Assembly: GCA_030062745.1 (NCBI GenBank) | Contig: CP099840.1 | Span: forward strand, 7,932,138 to 7,996,137 | Source: Capitulum mitella | Lineage: Eukaryota; Arthropoda; Thecostraca; Pollicipedomorpha; Pollicipedidae | Reading direction: 5' to 3' | DNA: 64,000 bases | In this document: one piece after another, positions 24,851-36,399 of the stretch | Layout of the letters: each line of letters opens with the position of its first letter | Numbering within the stretch: position 1 is the stretch's first letter | Notes under the pieces: generated by a model | Told to the model about the DNA's origin: nothing | Seen by the model: the letters and a program-made list of their open reading frames with translations, nothing else | Database searches by the model: none | Made by a program: the position numbers and the translations under genes

Positions 24851-25132
24851 CCGCCGCCGCTGCCGCTGCTGCCGCCGCCGAGACAGCGTCAGTCAAGGGC
24901 GACTCCGGCGCAGACATGGCTGGGGCTGTCTGCCCGAACGCGAACGTCCGCTGCTCACGCGAGACCTCCACCCTCCGAACGACGGACATCTGCGCCGAGG
25001 GGGGGGGGGGGGCGGCGGCGCGCCTTTACGGCTGCGGAGGTGGCCGGGCGACCGCCGGCGCCGCCGCTGCCGCCGCGCTATCTCCCACACTCATTAGTCT
25101 TTCATTACAATCGTCGCTGGTCCGTGACGCCG
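24851..25132 (+). CDS. Candidate internal exon (Ala/Gly-rich), unproven
   Basis: One + frame stays open from a GCC/GCT run (about eleven alanines) through AETASVKGDSGADMAGAV, a poly-glycine stretch encoded by the G14 run, and a second alanine run, to a good donor GCCG|GTGAGT (intron from 25133). A polypyrimidine tract precedes it, although the best AG is only within CCGAG near 24883. Alanine and glycine runs are common in metazoan transcription factors. Against it: no recognisable domain, the last 45 bp look like non-coding AT words, and the G14 run is unstable for a coding exon. Confidence 0.2.
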
Positions 25133-26441
25133 GTGAGTTATTGCAGTTGGATGCGGCGCGGCCCGCACATGAAGCGGCTCCGAATTGTACACATAGTCTC
25201 GGTTGGCAGGGCCGGCGGCGCGGAGGGCGCCGCTCTCGGCCGACGCGCGGGGGCGATGCTTAATTGTTTGCAGCCAAAGATGAATGGGAGTCTAACAGCT
25301 GCGTGCGGGGCGTACGAAATCAGCCAATTTGGAGAGAACGATATCCACGTGTCCGACTGCTGGCGCCAGGGCTGGCCGAGCGCTTAAATCACCATTCGCC
25401 GGAAGGAAAGAGCCAGATGTAATTTGTCATTTTTCTAAAAAGAACAGACCTGTTTCGTCATGTCATCCGCATGTCTTAAAAGAAATTGATCACCTTTCAC
25501 AGGCAGTTTGAACTGTGATAGCGAAGTTCTAGGCTGTACTCTTAGGAATCGATTTCTAATGTATATTAGTTCTCAAGACATTTTTCGAAACAATCATCCT
25601 CGAATTCACCCTATAGCCTATTCACCTGTGCCCTATTATCAACTGTCGCGTGACGACGCGAGAGGGCGCGGACCAATGAACGTCAACAGAAGGCCTGTAT
25701 TGCGTCACCACCAATGAATAGTGTCACAGCACAACTTACGAAGTGATTACATTTTCTGCATGCTTCCCTGTATTGCCTAAAAGAGAGGCACTAAGAGAGA
25801 AACCAAGGGCATTTTTTTTGGACCACGCAACGTATGTTTCGGAACGCAGGCGAAAGTTTACTACCTTAACCGTTATTTAGCTTTCTATCACAGCACATGT
25901 TGATCCCATGAGTCCGAGGTGAAGATGGGCACTGGTACCCCTGCCACACGTGTACTTCATTTTCGTTATGTGAGTTTTATGGAACCCAGGCAGCGGTAAT
26001 GGCCTGTAGCAATGACATCTTACTTTGATCGTATGTTGGCGTGACCAAGATACCGGCGAATGCTCATCAACTATCATGTTTTTTTTTTGCGATCGCGTGA
26101 ACTGAGCGCGACTGAGATAAACGCAGTCTTCTGTAAAAATGCATATCATTGTAGTGTTGTGTTCACGTGGTCAAAACATTTAAGGCCCCTTGTCCAAGTG
26201 ACATCCCATGGCGTGATTACGCCAGTTGCACGTGCCAAAGATTTCAGGAATCTCCGGTACAGTTATATCCCACTTTAACCGTCTGGTCACGTGGCCGTCA
26301 CACTAGTGATCTCCTCTCACGTTAGCGTGTGACGTATACGTGCCCGAGATACTGGTGATTAACGCCACAATTACGTCAGCTGGCCGCTGTTTTTTTCCCG
26401 CCTCCCACTGTCGCCAGCTGGCCCGCAGAACATCTCTTAAA
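25133..26441. other. Candidate regulatory island then AT-rich DNA
   Basis: 25133-25400 continues the CpG island, with GCTTAATTGTTTGC, CCAAAGATGAATGGGAG, AATCAGCCAATTTGG and CCACGTGTC. From 25400 on the sequence is AT-rich. CGTCACAC (about 26297) and GTGTGACG (about 26327) form an 8-bp inverted repeat. No gene. Confidence 0.4.
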
Positions 26442-26645
26442 CGTCCGAATCACCCATCAGATGTCCGAATCACTCAGCGGACACCCGGATCACTCAGCGG
26501 ACGTTAGTATCACTCGACGGACGTTAATATCACTCAACGAACGTCTGGATCACTCAGCGGACGTCCGTATCACTCAGCGGGCGTCTGTATAACGTCAGCG
26601 GACGTCCGTATTACTCAGCGGACTTCCGAATAACGTCAGCGGAAG
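26442..26645. repeat. 20-bp tandem repeat, ~10 copies
   Basis: Imperfect units of CACTCAGCGGACGTCCGTAT, with variants CGACGG, CAACGA, and inserts of AACGT near the right end. The GGACGTCCG core of some units is palindromic. Confidence 0.85.
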
Positions 26646-28981
26646 TCCGAAGCTGTGGCTGGGCTCTGCTCCGCACTCTGAAAACGTGCTCCGCTGACCA
26701 GGCAGACAAGGAAACAAAAACCACGGGAGAGGCGTTACGCGGCGATAGGGAAGATCCAGGTTCTCGAATTGCTCAGCTGATGTTATTATACGTCGCCATG
26801 CTGGGAGCCAATAAATAATCAGTCTATCCAACAGATAAATTTTAATAAAAGACAGCAAGGTCCACACATATAAAATTTAATCACGTAAATGCAACTTTGG
26901 TCCAATGCATTGCTTCATCCTGAAGAGCAAAACGTAGAAATCCATCAGATTTCTCCGAAAGAAAAGTAAAAAGGCTAAGTTTTCTTTCTTCGTCTTTCAC
27001 TATCTACCCTGTTATGAACGATAAAGCGGCGAAGAACCTATTCATGGTATGGAAAACCTGATTTGGTGCGACTTGACAGCAACTCACGAAACAACAGAAC
27101 AGCTTAATGCGACATTAATAGGCTCAGTTTCTAGGAAAGAAAAATAATTATGATTCCATTTTTACCTGTGGGCACCACATCAGCAGTAACTGTATATCCG
27201 ATCATTAATCGCGCGAAACGCACTATTGGAAGAATTAGAGGAAAGCGAGTTTTATCTTTCAGTTCTAAAAATTTGATGCATGAAACAACATCTGTTCGTG
27301 AGGAACATGTACTTTAATTAAATCCCCGTTGCATATCATCCGACCTTCGAAATAAATCATCGTATGTGAAGTCCGTGAAACTGATTGGTTAGTTCCAGGT
27401 GTGCAGTAAGGCTGGCGAATCATATTTTGTTATTCATGGTTTATCGGCGCAGCGCCCGCACATGGTCCCCATCCAGAGCCCGCAGGTACCTGAGCTCTGC
27501 CTCGTCCGGCCGCTGCTGGCGCCGCCGCCATCTTGATCGGACGCCGTCTCGATCTGAGGCCGACCGGGGCCGGCGGCGGTCGGCGGCCGCCGCCTGCTGC
27601 TGCCCGGCGATCTGTCTGAGGAGGTGTGCAGCCGGCCGGCGGGACCGCGGCGAGACGCTGGGTGGCCCCGCAGCGGACGCCGATTTATGATAATGTTTTT
27701 ATCGGCTGCGGCCAACCCGCCGCCGACGGCCGGCCGTTTGATTGGTGCTTTATGTCGGTCGGTCGGCTCGCGCTGTTGCTGTCGGTGGACTCTCCCGCCT
27801 CCTGGGTTTGTTTTCTCCGGGAAAATGACACCGTCTTAAAGAAAGACAGCCTGGCTGGACGTCTTGTAGGCCAGCGGTCGAATATCCGAGATGGATTACG
27901 TATCGATTGTGATCGCGTATGCTCCATCGAAAGAACCGATGTGCTACAGGAATTCGCTCGTTGCACTTGATGGAAAATTTTACGGATGGCTGATCGCAGG
28001 GTGATGAGGGTTTTCTTGTTTGTCGGTGTGAACTGATGCGTCTGACTTGTCCTGGCCACTGAGTCGTTGACAAGCCGTAAAAATGACCTCACTAACATCC
28101 CATTTTCAGGGCGCTATTATTGCATTTACTGGCGCCAACTTCTACGTTTGATCCCTTATTACCACAAAGTAGACAATGAGCAGTTTTTGAGCTGGCAAGA
28201 GGTGGGGTGGGCGATTGGACGCCAGGATTCGGCCAAATGTCTCGGGTTCAAACCTGATTAACCGCAACAGTTTTGTCGTTTACCACCGCCGCTGTTTATC
28301 GGAGCAGGTTGGCTGCGAAATAATGCCGCAACTAGATCCGGTAAAAGAAAAAACCTTGCGAGATCTTTCAATTGATGCCATCGTGCCTAACCATGCTTTA
28401 ACCTAACGTCCATTCGCATACTCCATGCATTGCAGTAGGGTAGCGTCCAGTATAACCTGGTGCGCATAGCTGATGAGGAAATGTGCATTAGAAGCAAACG
28501 GTGTAAGTAAATATTGAGTTTTGCACCCTGATGACGGCGACAAATGCCTGCGCTGCGAACTATTTCAGCGGTTGTGCGAGACCTACCTTGCGACAACAGC
28601 GTTTACATGATTTATCTGATAACGTCCGACTACTCTCAAGTGAGTATCGGCCTGCGCGCCGCAGTTTACTGAACCGTGCCCACGTTTAATGCAGATTCGG
28701 CGATTTTGATGCAAATCGCCCCCTCTGACAGGCCGACCGGGGGCGCCGGCTGGTTTTCACAAAACCCCGTCTGCCGTGACTGTTTTCACACGTGCGCCAC
28801 CCTCTAAAAAGCAGGGCGCCCTGGTAAAAACGCTCATTCAGGGACGCAGAAGGGGGAGAGAGGGAGAACAGGAGGAGAGGAGCAGGCCGACTCGACGCCG
28901 GCCACGTGCGGTGGAGAAGCCCGGCACGCGCCCCTCACACATCCGGCCAGACGGCTCTGTGGTACCGGCAGGGCGACTGGT
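26646..28981. other. Non-coding DNA with islands at 27460-27790 and 28630-28760
   Basis: The 27460-27790 island contains GCCGATTTATGATAATG, TTTTTATCGGC and CCGTTTGATTGGTGC, words of the same style as the duplicated elements, but I found no good second copy. 26830-27430 is AT-rich and featureless. No splice-bounded coding frame. Confidence 0.35.
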
Positions 28982-29128
28982 GCAGCCTCCTCTGTCCGAC
29001 GAGGACCGCACCTGAGGCAAGACTCGACTGGTGCAGCTTCCTCTGTCCGACGAGACCGGACCTGAGGCAAGACTCGACTGGTGCAGCCTCCTCTGTCCGA
29101 CGAGACCGGACCTGAGGCAAGACTCGGA
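28982..29128. repeat. 50/51-bp tandem repeat, 3 copies
   Basis: GCAGC(C/T)TCCTCTGTCCGACG starts at 28982, 29033 and 29083. Each unit ends CCTGAGGCAAGACTCG. Copies are almost identical, implying recent expansion. Confidence 0.92.
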
Positions 29129-30224
29129 TGAAAAGGAGCCCTGAGAAAACGTTCCGGTGAGGACGAAGTCTGATACTAGGGTTTAATGAGGACAGGGTAT
29201 GAGACAAGGTTCTGGTAAGCATGGAATCTGACAGAATTCTGACGAGGACGTGGTCTGATACAAGACTCCGCCAAGCACGTGGTCTGAGACCAGGTTCCGG
29301 CATTGGCCAACTGTTTGCACACGACATTGCCGTTTCAGGTGCCGAGGCTATGAAATCGTGCATTTTCAAAGACCAAATGTGCGTTTAGACTTCTTCATTC
29401 AAAGGCGCATGGCAAGAGAATTGTGTCTTTAGGACTCCGGGTTAGCCGTGTACCCTAAAACAACGAAAACTCATCAGGTTTATCCGGGGGAAGTGCACGT
29501 ATACGAGTTAGGCCGGCCCGGACCGGCATCGCCGCCAGCCCTCGGCTGGCTTATCTATAGATCTTATCTCCCGGTCCGGGTCACAGTCTGCTCCCCTCGT
29601 CCGGGTGGCTCCACTGTCTGGGCCGTCTAATTAATGTGGCCTGGTGACGGACGTCGGCCCGATAGTCGGCTGGTATTCCGACACTTCTCCGACGAATCGC
29701 CGCGCCCACTTAAACCGTGAAGACATTCCCCGGCGCTGGCCGCCTGAGCCGGCAGCTGGCCTTGTGTCGCCGGCACGACACCGGGAGGTGGCCTCCAAAG
29801 GGTGATACGCTGGGAGGGGCTGTGACGCTCTGGCGACTGGTCGCCTGGAAACAACGTTATGATCCCCGCCAGGGCTGAGCCCAAAAGGGGCTCGTGATGT
29901 GCCGCCAGAGTAACGTCACGTGTCAGTCTCACGGTCCGAACGTCGACTGAACCGGAGGAAAACCGTGACGTGACTCTCTTGTTATCTTTGTCATTCAGGG
30001 CCCATTTATGTACACACAACGAGGGATTCCCGTTACACATGAAGTCCGAGTACGCTGTGAAGCGTTTAGTTGCTTATGTCCTTGAGTTTTATGGGCTGTT
30101 CTTATTGCATCGCGTATTGGCTCCGTCTGTTTATTTCTGAATTCACCGAAATCTAAAAAAACCATCCTGGGTTGGGCTTTTTTATCACTCTTCAATACCT
30201 CCCCACTCTCTCAGTGATCCTAGG
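29129..30224. other. Non-coding DNA with CpG patch 29500-29740
   Basis: 29150-29310 has loose repetition of GTCTGA-type words. The CpG patch includes CTAATTAATGTGGCCTGG. No gene or known repeat. Confidence 0.4.
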
Positions 30225-30350
30225 ATGGATGCTCCGCTCTTCTGATCGGCTCAGGATGGCGTCCCTCTGATCAGCTCAGGGTGCCACCTCCCCTCCTCTG
30301 ATTGATTCGGGCAGGAATCTCCGCTCCTCTGATCGGCTCGGAGGACACTC
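30225..30350. repeat. Degenerate ~30-bp tandem repeat
   Basis: CTCTGATCGGCTCAGG-type units recur four to five times, roughly 28-32 bp apart (near 30240, 30268, 30297 and 30329). Confidence 0.75.
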
Positions 30351-33123
30351 ATGCCGCCTGCTAAACTGGGTATTTTTCACTTAACCTGCCACTATTAACC
30401 TCAGCTGTGCGACTGTGCGGCTGTGGATGGGGATATTTGACGGATCGGCGAGACAAACTATTACCACCGCTTACATACACAGCTTCCTCCTGATTGGAGA
30501 TAAACATGTTTGCTGCAACGCAGCACAAACAGGAGAGCTGACGCCTCTCAATGCGAGCCCTGGCCACGAGCGAGGTCGAACCGCCGGGGGCGTCCGCAAC
30601 AGTCTTTTCACTCGTGGCCCTCATACGGGCGTGTAGCAAAAAATGATCGAGAGAAGGATGTACATCAGACCAGAGGACGCGACGAGGTTCCGTGTGAAAA
30701 ACGCTTGACGCGCGTACTTAGGTGCCGAAGTGGATCCATTACCCACACCAGAGGCGCGGAACGGGATGTGGGGAGTTCCTGGCCGTGGTACTTGCGCCTG
30801 ACGTTAACAAAACTACCAGTCCGACAGGCTGTGGGACACCAACATAGCAGACCATCCCTGACCACGATCCCTGCCCGGCGCCGTCAGGACACCGATCGGC
30901 AGGGTCGGTCGCCTCTGATCCCAGTGAGCCGGTCCCGCCGGAGCGGACTGCACGACCCGCGACCGGTCGCCCAGCTCGGCCGCCTGTTTACCGGCCCAGA
31001 GCCGGCCGGCAGGCGGCACGAGCGTATTTTTCTATTGTTTGAGATGTGGGAGCGCTCGGCGGTCGGAGCGCCGTTCGGGTTTACGAGGCCCGCCCGGACG
31101 GCGTCGAGAGCTCGTGCTCGGCCAGCTCTCCTCCGAGCAGGGAGTCCGCGTCACATCGATCCGATCGGGCTGCGCCGGGGTCGTCCGGCGCCGTCCAGCA
31201 AGCGGCACAATCCACCGCGAGCACCTGGTGTGATTCCACGTCGTGAAGAGCTCAGGGAGAAAGTAAACCAGGATTTCTGAAAATTCAGACATTCTGCACA
31301 GTTCGTATTTCGGTACAACGGTGAAAGATGGTGCCTGTGGGTCGATGATGCGTCAGACCGTAACATATCTTCTGGAGTGGGTGTTTCCATGGATTTCAGG
31401 GGCATCGACAAGAGAAAGACTGAATTTTGTCGATGGTGACTGTCACTGTTTGACAGCAAAAAGGAAAGCGAAAGTAGCACTGGAAGTCGACTTACAAATA
31501 CCATTATGCCACTCATTCCAGTGAGTTAAAATCAGAGCACACCTTAACGGTGCAACTCGTGTCAGTATAAGAATGCGTTGCCATGCTCACTAAAACAAGT
31601 ACAGACACTCTCTCACCAAGATAAAGCAGTAAGTGGAAACGTCTCGATGTCACCTAGGCGCCGGTAAAATGGCCGGGTGAGCCGACGCGGCAGCGGCCGG
31701 CCGGAGGCGATCCTGTTGCAGGGCCGGGGCGAATCGTCGTGGGAAAGCCGGCCGGGAAATTCACGTCACCTGACCTGCGTGTAACTTCATACGGTCGTAA
31801 CGAGCGCGCAGAAACGGCCGGCAGTCGACACAAAGAAAAATCGATGTCACCCGGAATCGCGTGCCGGCCGGAGACGCCGACGGAGCGGCGGCGCCGAGAC
31901 AGATGTTGTTTGTGCCCCGGGAAAGGCATTACCAGTCAGTGCCGGGACTATTTGGAGACGGCATGACTTGTGTGCCGGTTATCGTACCGCAGCAGCTATG
32001 GACACGGACCCGCTGCACGGCTGCGGCTGATGAGTTGCGAATTTCGCGAACGACAAAGGAACGCCATATTGGATGAGCGCTTGTAATCGTTTGTTGCATT
32101 TGCGTGCCAGCCTTAATATTGGACCAGAGCCTGTGCCAGAATGACTCCTAGACTTCGTTTCTCGATCATCGGGCCCAAGTAATTGGCCTATTGCCGCCAA
32201 GTATGCACTCGTTTATAAATGATGTCGCTCGTGTTCATCGTCGTTGTAAAACGTTTGCGAAACCGATTGTCCCGGACGAGCACATCTCGGAAAGCAGAAC
32301 AAAATGGCGCGGTCTGGTGTGTGTGTCTGTCGTGGCTAACAATCCAAACCACAGCGCTTTGTGTTGAGGCTCTTTTGTGCTGGTTATTCCAAAGGAGCTG
32401 CACTGGCATAATGCAGTTAGCACAACGTTTTTACATTCTCCATTAAAGAGGTGATCCCTTTTGTCTGGAAGAGCTCGAGAGAATCCTTCTCAATAAAGGA
32501 CTTGATTCGCAGTTGTTCGTTGCCTATTTAACGTTTCCTCAGAAACACATCTCTAATTAGAGCACACATGCGAACCAAAAATCTTCAGCGATAACGCTGT
32601 ATTGGATTCTACCAGGAAAAAGACATAAGATAGCTTGCTGGCGTTTGCTACCCTGAAGAAAGACTAAAAAGTGATTCACGTCGATAGCTATTCGGCACTG
32701 GTGCGTCAATATACCAGTAAATCAGTATTCAATGCACTTTTCGCTCGTTGCGGTGTGCGGCCGCTTCTCGTGATTTGCATTTATTGCGTGGGTCCAATTT
32801 GTACGGCTGGTAGCACCCTATTAGCTCCTGATACCACGTTATTTATTTCGGGTGGTTCCAATCTAGATATGATAATCCTGCGTGAATAAACTGGCATCGA
32901 GGGGCGTCGATCGCTGTAAAAACGCCACGAGAGTGCGTGTTTGTTAGAGAGGACCGCCTGATCAATTAGACGAACCGCCTTCCTCTCCCAGTCTCCACCG
33001 TTCCCGCTCCCGCACTCATTACAATCTGAATACCATTACCAAAGTGTAATGATATGAAAATTCTGCCCTGGGGCCAGGTGACGGCCTGGCAAATTGCCGA
33101 TCGATATTTTCATTTTAATATTA
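30351..33123. other. Non-coding DNA with CpG islands
   Basis: The 256-codon + frame at 30510-31280 crosses a GC-rich island (30870-31240) and contains no recognisable domain, so I treat it as chance. A second island lies at 31660-32060. At 32960-33123 the homeodomain-type words ATCAATTAG, CACTCATTACAATC, ACCATTACC and TTTTAATATTACG lead directly into element 1 copy B. Confidence 0.4.
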
Positions 33124-33366
33124 CGATCATCCATTACGTGCGTTCTACCATTAGTTATCAAACTTTAATGGACCCAATGCACCGCCGGCTACTGTCCGAC
33201 TCAATTCTGAATTGCAAATCGGCCGAATTAGAGAGATAGCCATCCGAGACGCCGGCGGCCTCGGCGAGCCATGAATCGGAACGCCAGAAATTGTGTCCAT
33301 TTATCACCGGCGACCAGCACGGCCATTGCGTAAACATTGGGGTCACGCGTCGACCTGTGCGCCCAG
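33124..33366. promoter_or_regulatory. Duplicated non-coding element 1, copy B (candidate enhancer)
   Basis: Counterpart of 844-1086. The landmarks CGATCA (33124), TTATCAAAC (33155), CTGAATTGCAA before CGGCC (33207), CATGAAT (33270), TGTCCATTTATCAC (33294-33307) and CATTGCGTAAACATTGGGG followed by TCA (33324-33345) sit at the same order and nearly the same spacing (offsets 32,256-32,282). GCGCCCA closes the match near 33359. Sequence between blocks is diverged. Dense AT words upstream (32960-33240) suggest the active element may be larger than the conserved part. Confidence 0.65.
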
Positions 33367-33781
33367 CCGAAGTGTGTGGCGCGAGGCAAGGCTGTCGGGC
33401 CTCTGCCAGCTCAGCTGCCGGCCCTTCATCGGACCGGGCCCCCTCGTCCGTCACAGCTGACGTGCGTGGAGTCCGTCTCAGGGGACTGAGCCGGGACTCC
33501 TGAGAAGGTGTGGGCCGCCCTCCAGAGCCAGACGTAAAACCGGGAGCTGGAAACCAAGGGACGCGGTGCGAAAGGGCGCGTGGAACTTCTCGAGAACGAA
33601 ATGGTCGCAAAATTGACGAAGTACTGGGAAATCGCCAAAAACGACAAATGAACGGCTCATTGTTGGGTTTAGCATGTCTCGCGGGCCCACTGCCTTCCTC
33701 TGGGTCTGCAACAGATGGCTGTTGAGCGGCTCTGTACCGTTTCAATGACTGAAAGAAATTTTATCAACAAACACCAAAAGT
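33367..33781. other. Non-coding DNA
   Basis: GC-rich to 33520, then mixed. No gene, repeat or element-1-like match beyond 33366. Confidence 0.4.
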
Positions 33782-33893
33782 AAGACTAACCTAAGAACAA
33801 ACTAACATCGCAACAGACTAACTTCAGAGCAGACTAACTTCAGATCAGATTAACCTCAGAAGCAGACTAACCTCAGAGCAGACTAACCTCGAA
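33782..33893. repeat. 16-bp tandem repeat
   Basis: About six imperfect copies of CAGACTAAC(T/C)TCAGAG, one with an extra A, fading out at both ends. Confidence 0.85.
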
Positions 33894-33983
33894 GCCGACC
33901 ACCAGCCCAGCCGACCTACTGATACATGAGCCCACCTCACTATTTGTCCTTGAAGCGCTTCATTAACAAACATAAGGCTTTAA

Positions 33984-35205
33984 CCCTATTCCCGGCAGGG
34001 CAGCTGAATCCGCCCTCCCCCCGTCAGGTTTTTTTGCTTACCAATTCCAGGGTTTTTGACGCAGCTCCACGAAACTTGGTGACTTTTCTTAGCTTTTCTT
34101 TTCTACGTGCTGCAACAAAATTTTGAAATTCTATTTTGCTCAGGGGCGGAGCCAGGCAACGTTTTTGGGAGGCCCTCGGGCCATTTTTGGCCTTGTTGAG
34201 GGTAAAAGAAAAATGGCTGCCAAAACTAGCGTTTTTAAGATGAAACTTGAAACTTTAAATAGATGTATGGCTAAATAGCTGGGCAACGTGCAAATACAAT
34301 TTTGTTCATCTGAAGCCACTTTACAAAGGTCAGGCCAAAGTCAAAAGTCCAAAATTTGGCCTTAAAGTAATAATTTTGGCGCCATTTTTTAAAACGCCAT
34401 ACCCAAGATACATGTATGACATAAAAGGGTGCCCTCTACTTTTGTTATCAAAGTTTGATCTTGATATCAAGGTCGGGTCACGGAACTATGACCTAAAATG
34501 TCAGAGCGCATACCCTATATCACAATAGTCGTAAAATGGAATTTTTGAAACAGGGTGAATTAAAATGATTGAAAACGTTTACAGACAATATTAAAATCAC
34601 ACGAGGTCATTCCAAGGGACTACAAGGTCACTGGAGATCATTTAATGTCGAAGGTCAAGAGTGGATTTGAAGAACATTTGACCATGACAGTCCCCCTTTT
34701 TCATGTCCCTGGCACCGCCTATGCTAACATTATACTAACACTGTAATCTGTTTCTACTTCTTTAGCATACCATGACTAGTAGAAGTCAAAAAAGTGTTTT
34801 TGCCTTTTTGTTCATTCAGGTTTTGAAGAACTAATCTACCTATTTTTAAAGCCCTGTGAACGCCTATGAATTTTCTCAAAATTTCAAATGTGTGTACCAA
34901 TGGTAAAAGTCCCATCCATAATTTCTCCGATTCATGCCAATTTCACCAAAATTGGTCCCTAAACAACGGAGTTACAATAAGTCCAAAATACCCCCCATTT
35001 TGATATTTTTTCTACCCTGTATTCACCCTTTTCAAAATTTCGAGGACTTCCTCTTTTAAAAGTGTGGTTTACGTCATGGCAAATCGATTGCCGTTTGTCG
35101 CGATGAAATCGGATGCGTAGTTCTCAAGATCTCGAGGGGCTGAATCCGCCCTCCCCCCCCCCCTGCCGGGAATCGGCCATACCGCCTAGCACTCCGGGAA
35201 AAGGG
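33984..35205. mobile_element. piggyBac-like non-autonomous element (MITE), about 1.2 kb
   Basis: Flanked by TTAA on both sides (33980-33983 and 35206-35209), with ends CCCTATTCCCGG and CCGGGAAAAGGG that are inverted complements apart from one base. TTAA duplication and CCC...GGG termini are hallmarks of the piggyBac superfamily. The word GCTGAATCCGCCCTCCCCCC lies just inside both ends in direct orientation. No transposase frame is present. A second inverted-repeat element appears to be nested within (34141-34723). Confidence 0.6.
34141..34723. mobile_element. Nested MITE with CAGGGGCGGAGCCAGG end
   Basis: The left end CAGGGGCGGAGCCAGG and the right end, whose complement is CATAGGCGGTGCCAGG, match at 13 of 16 positions in inverted orientation, enclosing 583 bp. 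The end motif resembles the element at 41151-41479. CAG-N-GGCGGA termini are seen in some hAT families, so hAT-like is a tentative label. No 8-bp target duplication was found. The interior is non-coding and AT-rich. Confidence 0.4.
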
Positions 35206-35209
35206 TTAA

Positions 35210-36399
35210 AATGCACGTCATTGCTACACCCAAGAAGAAATGTTGGTACAGTTTGTTTTGCGTCAGACAAACTTCACCAGTTGTTTCATAATGGGGCCCA
35301 GTTGCAGTCGTTATCTTTTCGCGCCTGTCCGATGACAACCCTCTTAAACAGCCTCCAGCTGACGTCGCCGAGACCCAGACGTCAGAGAGCCCAGACAGGC
35401 CGCATCCGGGCGAGGAGTTCAGGCCGCAGCGGGACCCCGTTCATAAATTCAGGCCGTCTTCCGCGCTGTATTTCATGCGCCGGCTTATAAGCCGTGGCTG
35501 ATCGATTAGAATCCGTAACAAGTCGGCCCGAATTCTCCGAATCTCGAGTTGAATTTAAATTGACAGAGAGCAGCTGTACGGTGTGAGGCGGCGGTGCTTC
35601 TGGAAGACCCCGTGACCCGGGCGTTCGGGACATACGCAATCGGCCAGACGCTCTCCAGCAGGCTTTGGCAGATCGATTAGTGCATATCATTCAACCAAAA
35701 ACACGAGGAGCCACCGGATGCATTGTGGTTTAGCCCAGGCTGCAGTGACATGTGATAAATAGGGACCCTTAGCATGTACAAAAGTACGGGACAAAACGAT
35801 TTCACTATGAAAGTAGTACAACGTTACAACAAACACCGTTACATTCATGTGCGGTGATATTTGCCTGTATTAATACGCCCTTACCCGTAAGATCGAGAAC
35901 ACGCAGTTTTCGACAATTAAGAATAGTTTTAAGCTATGTTGAAAACATAGAAATGTTACATAAATTGGAATGAGGAAGACATCGAATTTGTATTTGTACA
36001 TCACGCCAAAGCACAGGCTCACCGCTGAAACGGAAATCCTCGGGTCTTTCCTTTTTGCGTTTTGACCTGCCATTAAACGGTGCCAAAACAGATTCGCCTT
36101 TACAAAAGTTTGCATGTCCTTCTGGAAACAGCCCACACTGCCCGAACTCAGCAACACGTGCCATGGTGACGCCGGCACCACCCTTCCGCCTCGTTTATCC
36201 GGCATTCGCCGGACGCCGTCCGAGTTCACAAGTCGCCGGCCGCGCCTGTAAATTCGAGAGCGCGCTCGGTACAAAAAGCCGAGCTCGCCGGGCGGCCGAC
36301 CACCGTGCTCGATCCGCTCCGGTCGGCCGGCCTTATGGTCCGCGCCGGCCCTCACTCATACCGCCGACTCTGTCTCGGCGGGAGCTGGACCATCAGCTG
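35210..36399. other. Non-coding DNA with CpG patches
   Basis: CpG-rich at 35330-35660 and 36160-36370, AT-rich between. TTCATAAATTCAGG, GCTTATAAGCC (palindromic) and TTGAATTTAAATTGACAG occur in the first patch. No gene. Confidence 0.4.

Noticed and set aside
24561-25097. 178-codon frame with very hydrophobic Leu/Phe-rich part
   Set aside because: Product of the polypyrimidine tract, not a membrane protein.
28240-28262. GGGTTCAAACCTG, resembling a tRNA T-loop
   Set aside because: No complementary tRNA arms upstream.
30510-31280. 256-codon + frame
   Set aside because: No recognisable domain, Arg/Pro-rich composition expected of GC-rich DNA, other frames also open, no splice or poly(A) context.
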